Virus record (IMG/VR): IMGVR_UViG_3300032092_000041
Coordinates: 1-54,301 of that record
Source of the DNA: a virus
DNA: 54,301 bases
Strand: one strand, 5' to 3'
In this document: one piece after another, positions 42,733-49,862 of the stretch
Layout: each line of letters starts with the position of its first letter
Numbering within the stretch: position 1 is the first letter of the stretch
Translations under genes and position numbers: made by a program
The notes under the pieces: generated by a model
What the model was told of the DNA's origin: nothing
Database searches by the model: none
The model's input: the letters and a program-made list of their open reading frames with translations, nothing else

Positions 42733-43301
42733 ACTGGCAAATCCTTCATTCTCATATTAATCAACCATTTTGGTACTGGCCTACTATTTATCTTACCTTT
42801 CCATGACCACAAATGACCTTTGCTCATATTGTAATAGTTATGGTAAGATTGTAATGAATTGCCTGGTACTTTACATTCATCAGGCATAGCAGGTGTAGGA
42901 CCAGTAAACGGTTTATGTGGAATATTTGTAGGCAGTACCGCAAGGTCTGGTATTAATCGAGCACAAGCATGAGTTTTGCCATAACGATAGGTGAATTCTT
43001 TTAGTAGTTCGCACCACATATTGTATAACCATACATAGTTCTTATCAGATTGGCGTAACCATATGGCGGATGGGTGGTTCATCATTGTAGGCTTCATGAG
43101 GCGTTCTTCACGACCATCAGGTAGTCGCCATGCCTTGATTGAACGGTTATTGGCAGAAAGTCTACGGTATTCTTCACCGTCAAGTACACGATGTGTTGTG
43201 GAAAGCAACTGAGCATACTCAATTACCATTTTGCAAACGTGCTTATCAACGTGCATTTGAGCACACTTCACAGGATCATTATCTAGATAAAATATATTCA
43301 C
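42711..43301 (-). CDS. Conserved phage protein, possible pyrimidine-dimer glycosylase-like
   Basis: This 196-residue protein contains MNIFYLDNDPVKCAQMHVDKHVCKMVIEYAQLL, MNHPSAIWLRQSDKNYVWLYNMW and SYHNYYNMSKGHLWSWKGK. This sequence type is frequent in T4-like aquatic phages and is sometimes labelled as belonging to the T4 DenV/Pyr_excise superfamily, which repairs UV dimers. The catalytic N-terminal Thr of DenV (after Met removal) is not present: residue 2 is Asn. Activity is therefore doubtful. It overlaps the next gene by 22 bp. Confidence 0.6.
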   Translation of the reverse strand: MNIFYLDNDPVKCAQMHVDKHVCKMVIEYAQLLSTTHRVLDGEEYRRLSANNRSIKAWRLPDGREERLMKPTMMNHPSAIWLRQSDKNYVWLYNMWCELLKEFTYRYGKTHACARLIPDLAVLPTNIPHKPFTGPTPAMPDECKVPGNSLQSYHNYYNMSKGHLWSWKGKINSRPVPKWLINMRMKDLPVCRPTPL

Positions 43302-43543
43302 TTCTTCACCTTATTAATAGTTGCAGTAGATGTTTTTTCATCTATTGTCATATAACCTTCACAAGCAATATTCCAGTCATCACCAAATTCATTGCCGGAT
43401 CGTTCTGATTGTGATGGCACATTAATCTTTACATTTTTAAAAATAAACTCATCACCATTTTCAAATACACGCCACGCATGGTCTTTACCGCCACGACCTG
43501 GTTGGCCTTTTGATTTGTTAAAACGAATATGATATTTGTTCAT
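43298..43543 (-). CDS. Small conserved phage protein
   Basis: This 81-residue protein contains YHIRFNKSKGQPGRGGKDHAWRVFENG and a C-terminal EGYMTIDEKTSTATIN. Its beta-rich pattern resembles small proteins conserved in cyanophages. ATGA overlaps link it to both neighbours, including the 2OG oxygenase upstream. No catalytic residues or metal sites stand out. Confidence 0.65.
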   Translation of the reverse strand: MNKYHIRFNKSKGQPGRGGKDHAWRVFENGDEFIFKNVKINVPSQSERSGNEFGDDWNIACEGYMTIDEKTSTATINKVKK

Positions 43544-44205
43544 GCGTTTGTTATGGCCAAATTAAAATGAATTAATCTTAATGGTTGTTTACTTGGATTT
43601 CTTTGAATGGTGTGTGGCAACCAAGAATTAGTTAGAATCATCAAACCAGGTTCAGGCGTATAGTTTATCATGTTGCTTGCAATCGTTGCTTGAGTAATAT
43701 CCATTTCAGGTAAATTGGCATAAACTTTAGCAGGTCTTGGATCATGAAACACAACTCTCGGTCCATCTTTTGGGGTATCAAGGAAATAAAATCCAGATAT
43801 TTGATTACCCATGCCGTGAATGTGTTCTTCGTGGCCAGAACCTGTGTGGTGTTCTTGAGCCCACATTTCAGTATATACCATTTTAAAACCGGTTACATTG
43901 TAACCTTGCGAGAGCAATACTTGATGTGCAGCACCACTCACAAAACCAACAAAGTCACTAATCCTTGGATCAGTAAACATATTGTCACCTTGAGCAATAG
44001 GAAAAGTTTTATCTAGTTTAACTTTTTTCTTTGATTCATCAAGATATAGTTTAGATACTTTTCTTAGTGTATCAAGAAACTTTGGTTCAATCAAAGAGTA
44101 GATGCTACTACAAAAATAATTGGCGCCGTAAAGTTGTACTTGCTCACTTTTTAATTCGTTGGTGTTTTCAGAAACTTCACCAACTACTTTTGCTTTTTTT
44201 ACCAT
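43540..44205 (-). CDS. 2OG-Fe(II) oxygenase (fourth in the window)
   Basis: This 221-residue protein contains HTGSGHEEHIHGMGNQISGFYFLD (His128 and His130), then PGLMILTNSWLPHTIQRNP with distal His198 and Arg210 in LRLIHFNLA, fitting the TIGR02466-type 2OG-Fe(II) fold. The second iron ligand is a His or Glu rather than the usual Asp, so the exact metal set is uncertain. It is separated by about 1.3 kb from the main modification cassette but on the same strand. A TATAAT-like element overlaps the end of the gene upstream. Confidence 0.75.
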   Translation of the reverse strand: MVKKAKVVGEVSENTNELKSEQVQLYGANYFCSSIYSLIEPKFLDTLRKVSKLYLDESKKKVKLDKTFPIAQGDNMFTDPRISDFVGFVSGAAHQVLLSQGYNVTGFKMVYTEMWAQEHHTGSGHEEHIHGMGNQISGFYFLDTPKDGPRVVFHDPRPAKVYANLPEMDITQATIASNMINYTPEPGLMILTNSWLPHTIQRNPSKQPLRLIHFNLAITNA

Positions 44206-44220
44206 AATTATTCCAATATA

Positions 44221-44505
44221 TTATAACATTCTCATTAAGCCGACAATATCAATAGTTACGAGCAGAAGATAGTTAGCCAACATACCAACTGATTTCCTAG
44301 TATAAGCAGCCCAAGCATACATGGCGCAACCAAGAATCCAAATTGGATATAATATGAGTAACGGTGGGTTGGGTACTGTAAGAGCCATTGCGAGAGCACA
44401 ACCAATGCTAATTGCCCATGCCAATAACTCCACAACAAAGCGGAGTTTATTTGATTTCCAATCGTCACTTATCCAACCAAACACATTATAAAATAAATCG
44501 TTCAC
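44221..44505 (-). CDS. Small multi-pass membrane protein
   Basis: This 94-residue protein has three likely membrane helices: about residues 22-43 (FVVELLAWAISIGCALAMALTV), 47-66 (PLLILYPIWILGCAMYAWAA) and 72-93 (VGMLANYLLLVTIDIVGLM). The N-terminus carries WISDDWKSNK. It could be a transporter fragment-like protein or a holin, but no family motif supports either. It lies in a run of small coupled genes, and its start overlaps the next upstream gene by 4 bp. Confidence 0.65.
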   Translation of the reverse strand: MNDLFYNVFGWISDDWKSNKLRFVVELLAWAISIGCALAMALTVPNPPLLILYPIWILGCAMYAWAAYTRKSVGMLANYLLLVTIDIVGLMRML

Positions 44506-44753
44506 TTCTTGTCAAATATACTTTCGGTATACATGTCCAAGTCATCACGACCATTTGAATATTTTTTACCGAGAGGTTCACCTACAAATTCTAAATTACC
44601 TTCAAGGTGAAAACCACAACCACGTAAAAAGGTTTCAAATTCACCAATGACACTATCTAAACAGTCAGCATTAAACTCAAATGTTTTTTTGGTGACGATT
44701 GCATCAGCAAATGGCATTGGTTCATCTTCACAGATAAATGTAAACTTGCTCAT
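44502..44753 (-). CDS. Small conserved phage protein
   Basis: This 83-residue acidic protein starts MSKFTFICEDEPMPFADAIVTKKTFEF and contains FETFLRGCGFHLEGNLEF. This sequence type is widespread in cyanophages and relatives, where it has no assigned role. It overlaps both neighbours by 4 bp. Three cysteines (residues 8, 31, 46) are spread through the chain and do not make an obvious zinc site. Confidence 0.7.
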   Translation of the reverse strand: MSKFTFICEDEPMPFADAIVTKKTFEFNADCLDSVIGEFETFLRGCGFHLEGNLEFVGEPLGKKYSNGRDDLDMYTESIFDKK

Positions 44754-45028
44754 AGTTTTGGAATATCCAAGTCAACTGCAATATTTTTCTTTAAAGATTT
44801 TAGACGTGCGGCAATATCTTCACTCGATACTGTCTGCATAGCAAATTGTTGGAACTGTGTATATGAATCTTCTACCTTCATAACACGGGTACCACCAACT
44901 GCGGCCGCATCATTAAAGAACAAATCACAACCACCACTCTTTAAAGGAGCAACTTCTACAATTTGATCCAAATTAATAATAACTTTACACATCTTTTCTT
45001 TCGATGTAACTTCAACAAATAATGCCAT
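44750..45028 (-). CDS. Small conserved phage protein
   Basis: This 92-residue protein starts MALFVEVTSKEKMCKVIINLDQIVEV. Its N-terminal beta-hairpin pattern (VIINLDQIVEVAPLKSGGCDLFFND) looks like a small beta-barrel or SH3-like fold, followed by a C-terminal helix. ATG 45028 is preferred to the GTG three bases earlier because TGATG couples it to the preceding gene, and GGAGATGAG precedes it. Function unknown. Confidence 0.65.
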   Translation of the reverse strand: MALFVEVTSKEKMCKVIINLDQIVEVAPLKSGGCDLFFNDAAAVGGTRVMKVEDSYTQFQQFAMQTVSSEDIAARLKSLKKNIAVDLDIPKL

Positions 45029-45204
45029 CACTCATCTCCTTGGTTTGATTGGGATTTCGTCCCACTTAATTTAGCCATCTTGGCTCGTTTTTCGGATACT
45101 TCTGCTTCAATCAACATCTTCTTCCAATGACCTCGCTTATCAGTAGGTAGGCCTGATAGGATCCTTTTGGACTCTTTACTTAGGCAAAAATCTTTATTAG
45201 TCAT
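45028..45204 (-). CDS. Small Lys-rich protein
   Basis: This 58-codon frame begins MTNKDFCLSKESKRILSGL and contains TDKRGHWKKMLIEAEVSEKRAKMAKL, a basic helix. The stop overlaps the start of the next gene (TGATG) and the start overlaps the end of the gene upstream, fitting the coupled layout of the region. Similar short proteins with SKESKR...H-W-KKMLIEAE appear in T4-like phages without known function. Confidence 0.65.
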   Translation of the reverse strand: MTNKDFCLSKESKRILSGLPTDKRGHWKKMLIEAEVSEKRAKMAKLSGTKSQSNQGDE

Positions 45205-45452
45205 TACTTGATTCCTTTATCACAATCTTGAACACGAATTAAATATACTGTATTGGTGGCAGGTCTTACAAAGTAACACTCACCTTTAATATTCCAAACT
45301 AAACGGTTTTGAATACCATCTTTATATTCTTGTAATGGTGGATTCTCCACAAAGAAAGAAACACCAGCAATTATAAATGAACCAATAATTATGCCAATGA
45401 AATAACCAGCAACATTAATTGATTTGATTTTATCCAATAATTTTGTAAACAT
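45204..45452 (-). CDS. Small single-pass membrane protein
   Basis: This 82-residue protein (ATG at 45452; a TTG lies one codon earlier) has one membrane helix at about residues 15-35 (AGYFIGIIIGSFIIAGVSFFV), followed by a soluble part with GECYFVRPATNTVYLIRVQDCDKG, where two Cys might form a disulfide in the periplasm. It overlaps the upstream membrane protein gene by 23 bp. Function unknown. Confidence 0.65.
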   Translation of the reverse strand: MFTKLLDKIKSINVAGYFIGIIIGSFIIAGVSFFVENPPLQEYKDGIQNRLVWNIKGECYFVRPATNTVYLIRVQDCDKGIK

Positions 45453-45681
45453 CAATAAACCCCTTATTAATTGAGTAACCTAGGCTAACACAGAATACCA
45501 ATAAAGTCAACAGAAAAACGGTAAACTTTCTTGATGTTTCACGGAAATGTTCCACTTCTAACTCGAGCATATCTTTCTGTGCCTCTAACATATAATTGGA
45601 AGAATCACCCATCAATTCAATAGTTTTCTTGGCACCTTCCAATGACTTCTTGGCCTGCCAGAGATAATAATAAGGTATCAT
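45430..45681 (-). CDS. Small membrane protein with coiled coil
   Basis: The frame extends upstream, but ATG 45681, overlapping the previous stop (TAATATG), is the best start and gives 83 residues beginning MIPYYYLWQAKKSLEGAKK. Residues 10-50 look like a helix or coiled coil (EAQKDMLELEVEHF), followed by a membrane segment near residues 53-74 (FTVFLLTLLVFCVSLGYSI). It may form a pair with the neighbouring membrane protein. Function unknown. Confidence 0.6.
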   Translation of the reverse strand: MIPYYYLWQAKKSLEGAKKTIELMGDSSNYMLEAQKDMLELEVEHFRETSRKFTVFLLTLLVFCVSLGYSINKGFIDVYKIIG

Positions 45682-45682
45682 A

Positions 45683-46345
45683 TTAGTCCCACAAATTTTT
45701 GTAATAACTACCAAATAACTTAAAGCCGTTTGCTTTACGCTTTTGATGTGCTTCTAAACCTTCACGGTCTACTTTAACTTTACTTACATATTGACCATTT
45801 TCATTCCATGGGAATTTTTCATCACCACATTCAGAATGGTCAAAGAATTGGTGTTCATCATCGTCTTTAAGTTCTTGTTCAAATGCCCAAATCATTTCAT
45901 TGAGAATCCAATCCCAACGCATGAAATGCAAACTATCGGTGTCCCATTCATTCTCTTTTGGTTCTGCCATATGACTACGCAGGTGTTCTGGTACATCTTC
46001 ATCATCAGTATAAGGTGCGCCGTGTTTAGTTTCATTTAATTGAACTAACATAGGGTGAATGATGTAAGCCAAGGTATGATCCATTGACCATGTATCGTAT
46101 CGGTCAATCTTCACATAACGAATTTGTGGACTGATTACCTCACGAACCTTTTGTAATGCATTACAAAATGGATTCAATAGTGGTACGACCTTTTCAACCC
46201 ATGCAGGATGGTCAATCCATTTTTCATCAGCAATAATTTGTTTGTTGCGTGAACACTTTGACCAATTTGTCCAAAAGAACACATAGTCAATAATGGTGTA
46301 TGGTGACAACCAAGTGTCTGGATAACCATTCATGTATACTTTCAT
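45683..46345 (-). CDS. Conserved phage protein of unknown function
   Basis: This 220-residue protein is rich in aromatic and acidic residues. It contains WLSPYTIIDYVFFWTNWSKC, VKIDRYDTWSMDHTLAYIIHPML and MRWDWILNEMIWAFEQELKDDDEHQFFD. This sequence family is found in many T4-like and jumbo phages from varied hosts with no assigned role. His and Asp residues in the middle could bind a metal. It directly follows the metallophosphoesterase gene. Confidence 0.75.
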   Translation of the reverse strand: MKVYMNGYPDTWLSPYTIIDYVFFWTNWSKCSRNKQIIADEKWIDHPAWVEKVVPLLNPFCNALQKVREVISPQIRYVKIDRYDTWSMDHTLAYIIHPMLVQLNETKHGAPYTDDEDVPEHLRSHMAEPKENEWDTDSLHFMRWDWILNEMIWAFEQELKDDDEHQFFDHSECGDEKFPWNENGQYVSKVKVDREGLEAHQKRKANGFKLFGSYYKNLWD

Positions 46346-47221
46346 TTAAATCTCCATATATTTTAATTCAAAGTCTTTTGCTCTTTGTTCGTGCTTCACA
46401 TAACCTCTTGGATTACAAACAACTCTGGTGTCACCAACCATATAATCCGATACATTGTGCATATGACCGTGAGTCCACAATTTAATCTGTGGTCTATCTA
46501 AAATAAAATCGGATAAATCAGATGCAAAGGCACCATTCATTAGTGTATCACCTTTGTAACACTCAGCAATACTAATTGGTGATGGCGCATGATGTGTTAC
46601 TGCTACATAACATTTTGTCTTATCTTGTGTTACAATGTTAATGAAGTCTAACATTTTCTTATGGTCTTCCACAGAATCTTCTACTGACCACTTAGACGGC
46701 GATTGATAATGATCCACAGCTTTAACAATTAAAGTGCCATCTTCATTTCGCTCACTCTCATGGTAAACATTTCTCTTGTGTTGAACCATACGATTACTAT
46801 TTGTAATCACACTAAAATCACTCATACCTTTGCCGCAATGCCACAAGGTCAATGGATCATCTTTGTTCATATCAGTCCATAATGTACCAGCAACAAAGGT
46901 CACACTATTGTGTTCCCATGTTTCTTTCTCAAGCAAATGAATGTTTGGCAAATCGGCCAATTCAGCTTTTAACCTATCGTAGGTGTTAGCAATATCAAAA
47001 TTATAGTGCTCGTGATTACCCATGATATACACAACATGAGGAAATTGAAATGCACACCGCTTAAAGAAATCTTTAACCATCATTCTTTCTTTTGGCTTGT
47101 GTTTAAATTGTTTTGCTGTGCAAATATCACCACTCAAAACAAGAACGTCAGCATTTTCCTCATTCTTTAAGAAAAGGTCCCCAAATTCTAAATGGATATC
47201 TGAGGCTAATGCAATTTTCAT
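46346..47221 (-). CDS. Calcineurin-like metallophosphoesterase
   Basis: This 291-residue protein carries the standard metal-binding blocks: ASDIHLEFG (Asp8, His10), VLVLSGDI (Asp32), VVYIMGNHEHYNFD (Asn69, His70), VAVTHHAPSP and LWTHGHMHN. This is the two-metal phosphoesterase fold. Phage members may act on nucleotides, RNA ends or signalling nucleotides such as 2',3'-cyclic phosphates. The substrate is not predictable. The start is one base past the end of the gene upstream. Confidence 0.88.
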   Translation of the reverse strand: MKIALASDIHLEFGDLFLKNEENADVLVLSGDICTAKQFKHKPKERMMVKDFFKRCAFQFPHVVYIMGNHEHYNFDIANTYDRLKAELADLPNIHLLEKETWEHNSVTFVAGTLWTDMNKDDPLTLWHCGKGMSDFSVITNSNRMVQHKRNVYHESERNEDGTLIVKAVDHYQSPSKWSVEDSVEDHKKMLDFINIVTQDKTKCYVAVTHHAPSPISIAECYKGDTLMNGAFASDLSDFILDRPQIKLWTHGHMHNVSDYMVGDTRVVCNPRGYVKHEQRAKDFELKYMEI

Positions 47222-47451
47222 TAATGTACCTGTGGTTTTATTTTTTCGTTTTCAACAATATCTTTAGGTGCTTCTAATAATCTAAGAAAATCATCAGTAT
47301 AATTTCCTTGTTTGGCCAAGTGTGTTAATCTTGCCAGCATAACGGCAGTTAAATTTAATCCAGGCACTTCATATGTAGTCAGCCATTTAATTAAAGCATT
47401 ATCAATATCTTCAGATAAATGTTCTAACATACCATCATCAATCTTTGCCAT
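47221..47451 (-). CDS. Small helical protein
   Basis: The frame could start further upstream, but ATG 47451 has GGGAGA at proper spacing, giving 76 residues beginning MAKIDDGMLEHLSEDIDNALIKW. Predicted helices cover most of it (LNLTAVMLARLTHLAKQGN, DDFLRLLEAPKDIVE). It resembles short phage proteins of unknown role and is coupled to the metallophosphoesterase. Confidence 0.6.
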   Translation of the reverse strand: MAKIDDGMLEHLSEDIDNALIKWLTTYEVPGLNLTAVMLARLTHLAKQGNYTDDFLRLLEAPKDIVENEKIKPQVH

Positions 47452-47752
47452 TGCCATTCTCCCGCCAATGATTTTCACAACTTGATTTGGTTGCATTTAA
47501 ATTGTATTTAATACAATCTTCAATAAACTCTGCTGGCACAACATCTTCTGGTGCAATGACCGCAGGCTTTGATTCAGTAGAACTATTTCCTGATGACATG
47601 GCAAATACAGTAACGCAAAACAAAATGCCTACGCCAGTCACAACAAAACGCCAATACATACCGACCAAAAAGATTATAATGCCTGCCAAAATAGCAAACT
47701 GTAATACTCTGGTAGTAATACCAATAGAAGATAAATTCTCAAATAATTCCAT
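47438..47752 (-). CDS. Small membrane protein
   Basis: ATG 47752 is chosen (a longer frame exists), giving 104 residues beginning MELFENLSSIGI. Two adjacent hydrophobic segments near residues 17-35 (LQFAILAGIIIFLVGMYW) and 36-53 (FVVTGVGILFCVTVFAM) form a hairpin in the inner membrane. A soluble C-terminal tail with two Cys (FIEDCIKYNLNATKSSCENHW) follows. It sits beside a lipoprotein gene; a joint envelope role is possible but unproven. Confidence 0.6.
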   Translation of the reverse strand: MELFENLSSIGITTRVLQFAILAGIIIFLVGMYWRFVVTGVGILFCVTVFAMSSGNSSTESKPAVIAPEDVVPAEFIEDCIKYNLNATKSSCENHWRENGNGKD

Positions 47753-47760
47753 GTTTAATC

Positions 47761-47991
47761 TCAATAAGCATCGCAACGAACATCAACGGGTACCAACACT
47801 TTGCTACCATCAACCTTTTGTGTTACATATTCGGTTGTAGGCCGCATCTTGGCACGAACACATTCTCTTGCAGCATTAATAACTTCATTTCGACCCATAA
47901 CTTCAGGACCTGTATAACCTTTAATTGTGTATGTTGTACCACAAGCGGTCAACGATAACAAAGATAATACTACTAATGTTTTTTTCATCAT
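47761..47991 (-). CDS. Small lipoprotein
   Basis: This 76-residue protein has a lipoprotein signal: a basic start, a hydrophobic core (LVVLSLLSL) and the lipobox LTAC-G, with lipidation expected at Cys17. The mature part has TGPEVMGRNEVINAARECV and three further Cys. Phage lipoproteins can be outer-membrane spanins or superinfection-exclusion factors. The neighbouring membrane protein makes a spanin-like or exclusion pair conceivable. Retention at either membrane cannot be predicted (residue +2 is Gly). Confidence 0.75.
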   Translation of the reverse strand: MMKKTLVVLSLLSLTACGTTYTIKGYTGPEVMGRNEVINAARECVRAKMRPTTEYVTQKVDGSKVLVPVDVRCDAY

Positions 47992-48188
47992 AACTCCATA
48001 ATATGGTTAATTACTTCTCTTGCTTCATGTAACTCTGATACAGCAACGGAATGGTCAATATAATCAAGTTGCGACAGTTTAATAGCCTGTTCAACTTTAA
48101 ATATTTCAACAAACCTATTTGCTTCTTGTTCGGTATTAAAGAAAGCAAACGGATAACCGTTCATTCTTACGGCAATCTTATTTGTCAT
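47988..48188 (-). CDS. Small conserved phage protein
   Basis: This 66-residue protein contains IAVRMNGYPFAFFNTEQEANRFVEIFK and a C-terminal helix (SELHEAREVINHIMEL). The first part resembles a small alpha/beta fold found in short phage proteins. It overlaps the lipoprotein gene and the 44-codon membrane gene by ATGA junctions. Confidence 0.6.
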   Translation of the reverse strand: MTNKIAVRMNGYPFAFFNTEQEANRFVEIFKVEQAIKLSQLDYIDHSVAVSELHEAREVINHIMEL

Positions 48189-48319
48189 TTGCCTGTATCC
48201 ACTTTAACTGATATAGTTTTTAATGTTTCAATGCCTTCATCTAATGCTTGTGCTAGACCACTAAATCCGATTGTAGCAACAAAGAAACCTAAAACAAATC
48301 CAATAATTACATTAATCAT
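48185..48319 (-). CDS. 44-residue membrane peptide
   Basis: The frame MINVIIGFVLGFFVATIGF opens with a Gly-rich membrane helix, then a polar tail (LDEGIETLKTISVKVD). ATGA overlaps at both ends tie it to its neighbours, which is strong support for a real gene despite its length. Function unknown. Confidence 0.6.
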   Translation of the reverse strand: MINVIIGFVLGFFVATIGFSGLAQALDEGIETLKTISVKVDTGK

Positions 48320-48459
48320 ATATAATCTTCCTCTAATACAATATATTCAATATACAAATTATCCAATTCTTCATCGGACTTCTTCATTAATGAATCAGTA
48401 GTAAAATAACCTTTTACTGATAACATCAAAATAATATCACTTCTTGAAATAGAATCCAT
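48316..48459 (-). CDS. 47-residue acidic peptide
   Basis: The frame begins MDSISRSDIILMLSVKGYF and ends with an acidic helix (DEELDNLYIEYIVLEED). AGGAAAATTT lies before the start, and an ATGA overlap links it to the next gene. It is the first gene after a strong sigma70-type promoter, so it probably heads an early transcript. Function unknown. Confidence 0.6.
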   Translation of the reverse strand: MDSISRSDIILMLSVKGYFTTDSLMKKSDEELDNLYIEYIVLEEDYI

Positions 48460-48485
48460 AAATTTTCCTAATCAACTAAAATACC

Positions 48486-48513
48486 ATTGTAACACAACCA
48501 CGGATGGTGTCAA
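48486..48513 (-). promoter_or_regulatory. sigma70-type early promoter
   Basis: On the minus strand TTGACA (48508-48513), a 16-bp spacer and TACAAT (48486-48491) form a near-consensus promoter in a 68-bp gap. The -10 ends about 26 bp before the ATG at 48459. It is the clearest host-type promoter seen in the window and would drive the leftward small-gene run. Confidence 0.75.
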
Positions 48514-48527
48514 GTGGTATGTTGTTC

Positions 48528-48746
48528 CTAAGCAACACAAATTAACTTACCAATACCAACATACTCCTCAATAGCGTGTTTCAACTGCTTAGGAGACGCC
48601 TTAGGTGCAATGAACACATAGTCCAACTCAGGCTTCACGACACTATCAGACAGCACCTGGTTCAAGTATAGGACTGCCTCACGAGCATCATCAAATTCTT
48701 TCATGCCTGTATTATTAAATAACTTTGGCTTGGCAATGTATTTCAT
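48528..48746 (-). CDS. Small conserved phage protein
   Basis: ATG 48746 is chosen because it forms an ATGA overlap with the upstream gene. This gives 72 residues beginning MKYIAKPKLFNNTGM, with ALYLNQ-like AVLYLNQVLSD and VFIAPKASPKQLKHAIEEYVG. Similar short proteins occur in aquatic T4-like phages; no function is known. It is the last gene before the promoter gap. Confidence 0.6.
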   Translation of the reverse strand: MKYIAKPKLFNNTGMKEFDDAREAVLYLNQVLSDSVVKPELDYVFIAPKASPKQLKHAIEEYVGIGKLICVA

Positions 48747-49024
48747 TTTTTCTTCTTTTCTTTTTCTAATAATTGCTCTCGCAATGCAGCACATTCTTCA
48801 TTCAACATACGATTCTCACGAACCAACGACATATGTACATCTTCAAATAATTCCCACAACTTGTTGAATCTAATTTCGTTGATTTCTTTCAGACCAAATA
48901 ATACATTGGTAATCTGGTCATGGCTTAAATCACGCTCGAGAATGGCCTCAGACAAATCATAGATGTCATCAGTAACCAACCAACACTTTTGAATCTGTTG
49001 TTCAAAATCAAATCTATCACTCAT
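48743..49024 (-). CDS. Small helical/coiled-coil protein
   Basis: This 93-residue protein is nearly all helix. It contains FEQQIQKCWLVTDDIYDLSEAILE, QITNVLFGLKEINEIRFNKLWELFEDVH and a C-terminal coiled coil (MLNEECAALREQLLEKEKK). The first part, with CW-x(3)-DDI, is recurrent in cyanophage hypothetical proteins. ATGA overlaps on both sides. Confidence 0.65.
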   Translation of the reverse strand: MSDRFDFEQQIQKCWLVTDDIYDLSEAILERDLSHDQITNVLFGLKEINEIRFNKLWELFEDVHMSLVRENRMLNEECAALREQLLEKEKKKK

Positions 49025-49191
49025 TTTTTTACCTTTTTCTTTGGATTGTAAAAATCATTATTAACTGATTCTTTTAACATGGCAACCAAACCCCATTGAA
49101 TCAACAATGCGAGTGCTTCTTTATCAAAGTTAATAGTAGCATCAGCCGAACCATCTTCATTTTCTTCAATTACTTCAATTTCAATTTTCAT
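49021..49191 (-). CDS. Small conserved phage protein
   Basis: This 56-residue protein begins MKIEIEVIEENEDGSADATINFD and continues EALALLIQWGLVAMLKESV, ending in a Lys-rich tail. The pattern is common among short proteins of T4-like aquatic phages. GAGGTGAGG lies just before the start, directly after the closing helix of the structured region upstream, so its translation may depend on that structure. Confidence 0.65.
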   Translation of the reverse strand: MKIEIEVIEENEDGSADATINFDKEALALLIQWGLVAMLKESVNNDFYNPKKKVKK

Positions 49192-49207
49192 ATTATATCC
49201 TCACCTC

Positions 49208-49368
49208 ATTAAAGCATACTGCACTATTTGCTACCACTCACTGGAGTCATCCGGATTAACCAGACTATTGCGGTAGTTACTCAGGCTTTGCATTACCCAT
49301 GGCTTACAATATGCTTTAATAAGGTGCCACCGACTTACGGCGCTTCACAGCGAGCTGCAATGGCATAA
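49208..49368 (-). ncRNA. Candidate structured RNA or 5' leader element
   Basis: This noncoding stretch has nested pairing. ATTAAAGCATA (49208-49218) pairs perfectly with TATGCTTTAAT (49310-49320). Inside it, CTACC (49231-49235) pairs with GGTAG (49272-49276), and within that a CTGG...CCAG stem is present. A second short hairpin (CGCT-TCAC-AGCG) follows toward 49368, enclosed by TGCCA/TGGCA. The closing helix abuts the ribosome site of the gene starting at 49191. It could be a small RNA or a regulatory leader; no known class is recognised. Confidence 0.45.
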
Positions 49369-49373
49369 AACTA

Positions 49374-49712
49374 TTAAGCCGTTACTGTTGGTTGTTGGAC
49401 TACAACAGGTTTTACAGGTGATGCTTTGGTCTGTAACTGTTGATTGCTTTTGAAACGACCATTGGCATCGAACTGGTCATTATTAACCAATTGATAACCG
49501 GTAACTTTACGGCCTTGTTTGATAACTTTTACAATACCACCGTCTTTACGAATATTGTAAATGTTGGTTGATAGGCGATACAATACTGCCTCTTGGTTTG
49601 TGCCTTTGAATACATCAGCAATTTCCTGAGGTGATACTGGTTTGCCACTTAATAATACTTGGGTGATTTTCTCATGACGATTAATCTTACCCTTGCGAAC
49701 TGTTAAAGCCAT
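49374..49712 (-). CDS. Winged-helix DNA-binding protein
   Basis: This 112-residue protein has a winged-helix pattern: RHEKITQVLLSGKPVSPQEIADVFKG, with the recognition region NQEAVLYRLSTNIYNIRKDGG, then a wing (VKVIKQGRKVTGYQLV). The C-terminal 35 residues are Gln/Val/Pro-rich and flexible. It is basic at the N-terminus. It likely binds DNA as a transcription or replication regulator; the target is unknown. AAGGAG precedes the ATG. The gene follows a terminator hairpin, so it has its own transcript or relies on read-through. Confidence 0.75.
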   Translation of the reverse strand: MALTVRKGKINRHEKITQVLLSGKPVSPQEIADVFKGTNQEAVLYRLSTNIYNIRKDGGIVKVIKQGRKVTGYQLVNNDQFDANGRFKSNQQLQTKASPVKPVVVQQPTVTA

Positions 49713-49740
49713 TGTAATACTCCTTCAAATTAAACATAAT

Positions 49741-49775
49741 AAAAAGCTGGTTTTATTTTATAGTCAAAAACCAGC
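49741..49775 (-). terminator. Intrinsic terminator after CobS-like gene
   Basis: On the minus strand GCTGGTTTT and AAAACCAGC form a perfect 9-bp stem with a 12-nt loop, followed immediately by TTTTTATT. It ends the leftward transcript from the ATPase gene and precedes the winged-helix gene. Confidence 0.85.
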
Positions 49776-49862
49776 AAAAGTAGACTGCGAGTTTTACGGG
49801 GTTCATGGTACCCGAAGGATGGCAACACCCTTACCATTTTAACCATGGTATCACATCTGTGG

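Noticed and set aside
49321-49370. Segment with AGTCGGTGGCACC on the minus strand that resembles a Cas9 tracrRNA tail
   Set aside because: Only a short stretch is similar, there is no repeat-spacer array and no cas gene, so the match is judged coincidental.
49790-49850. Possible tRNA after the CobS-like gene
   Set aside because: Stem-like pieces are present, but no complete cloverleaf or anticodon arm could be built.
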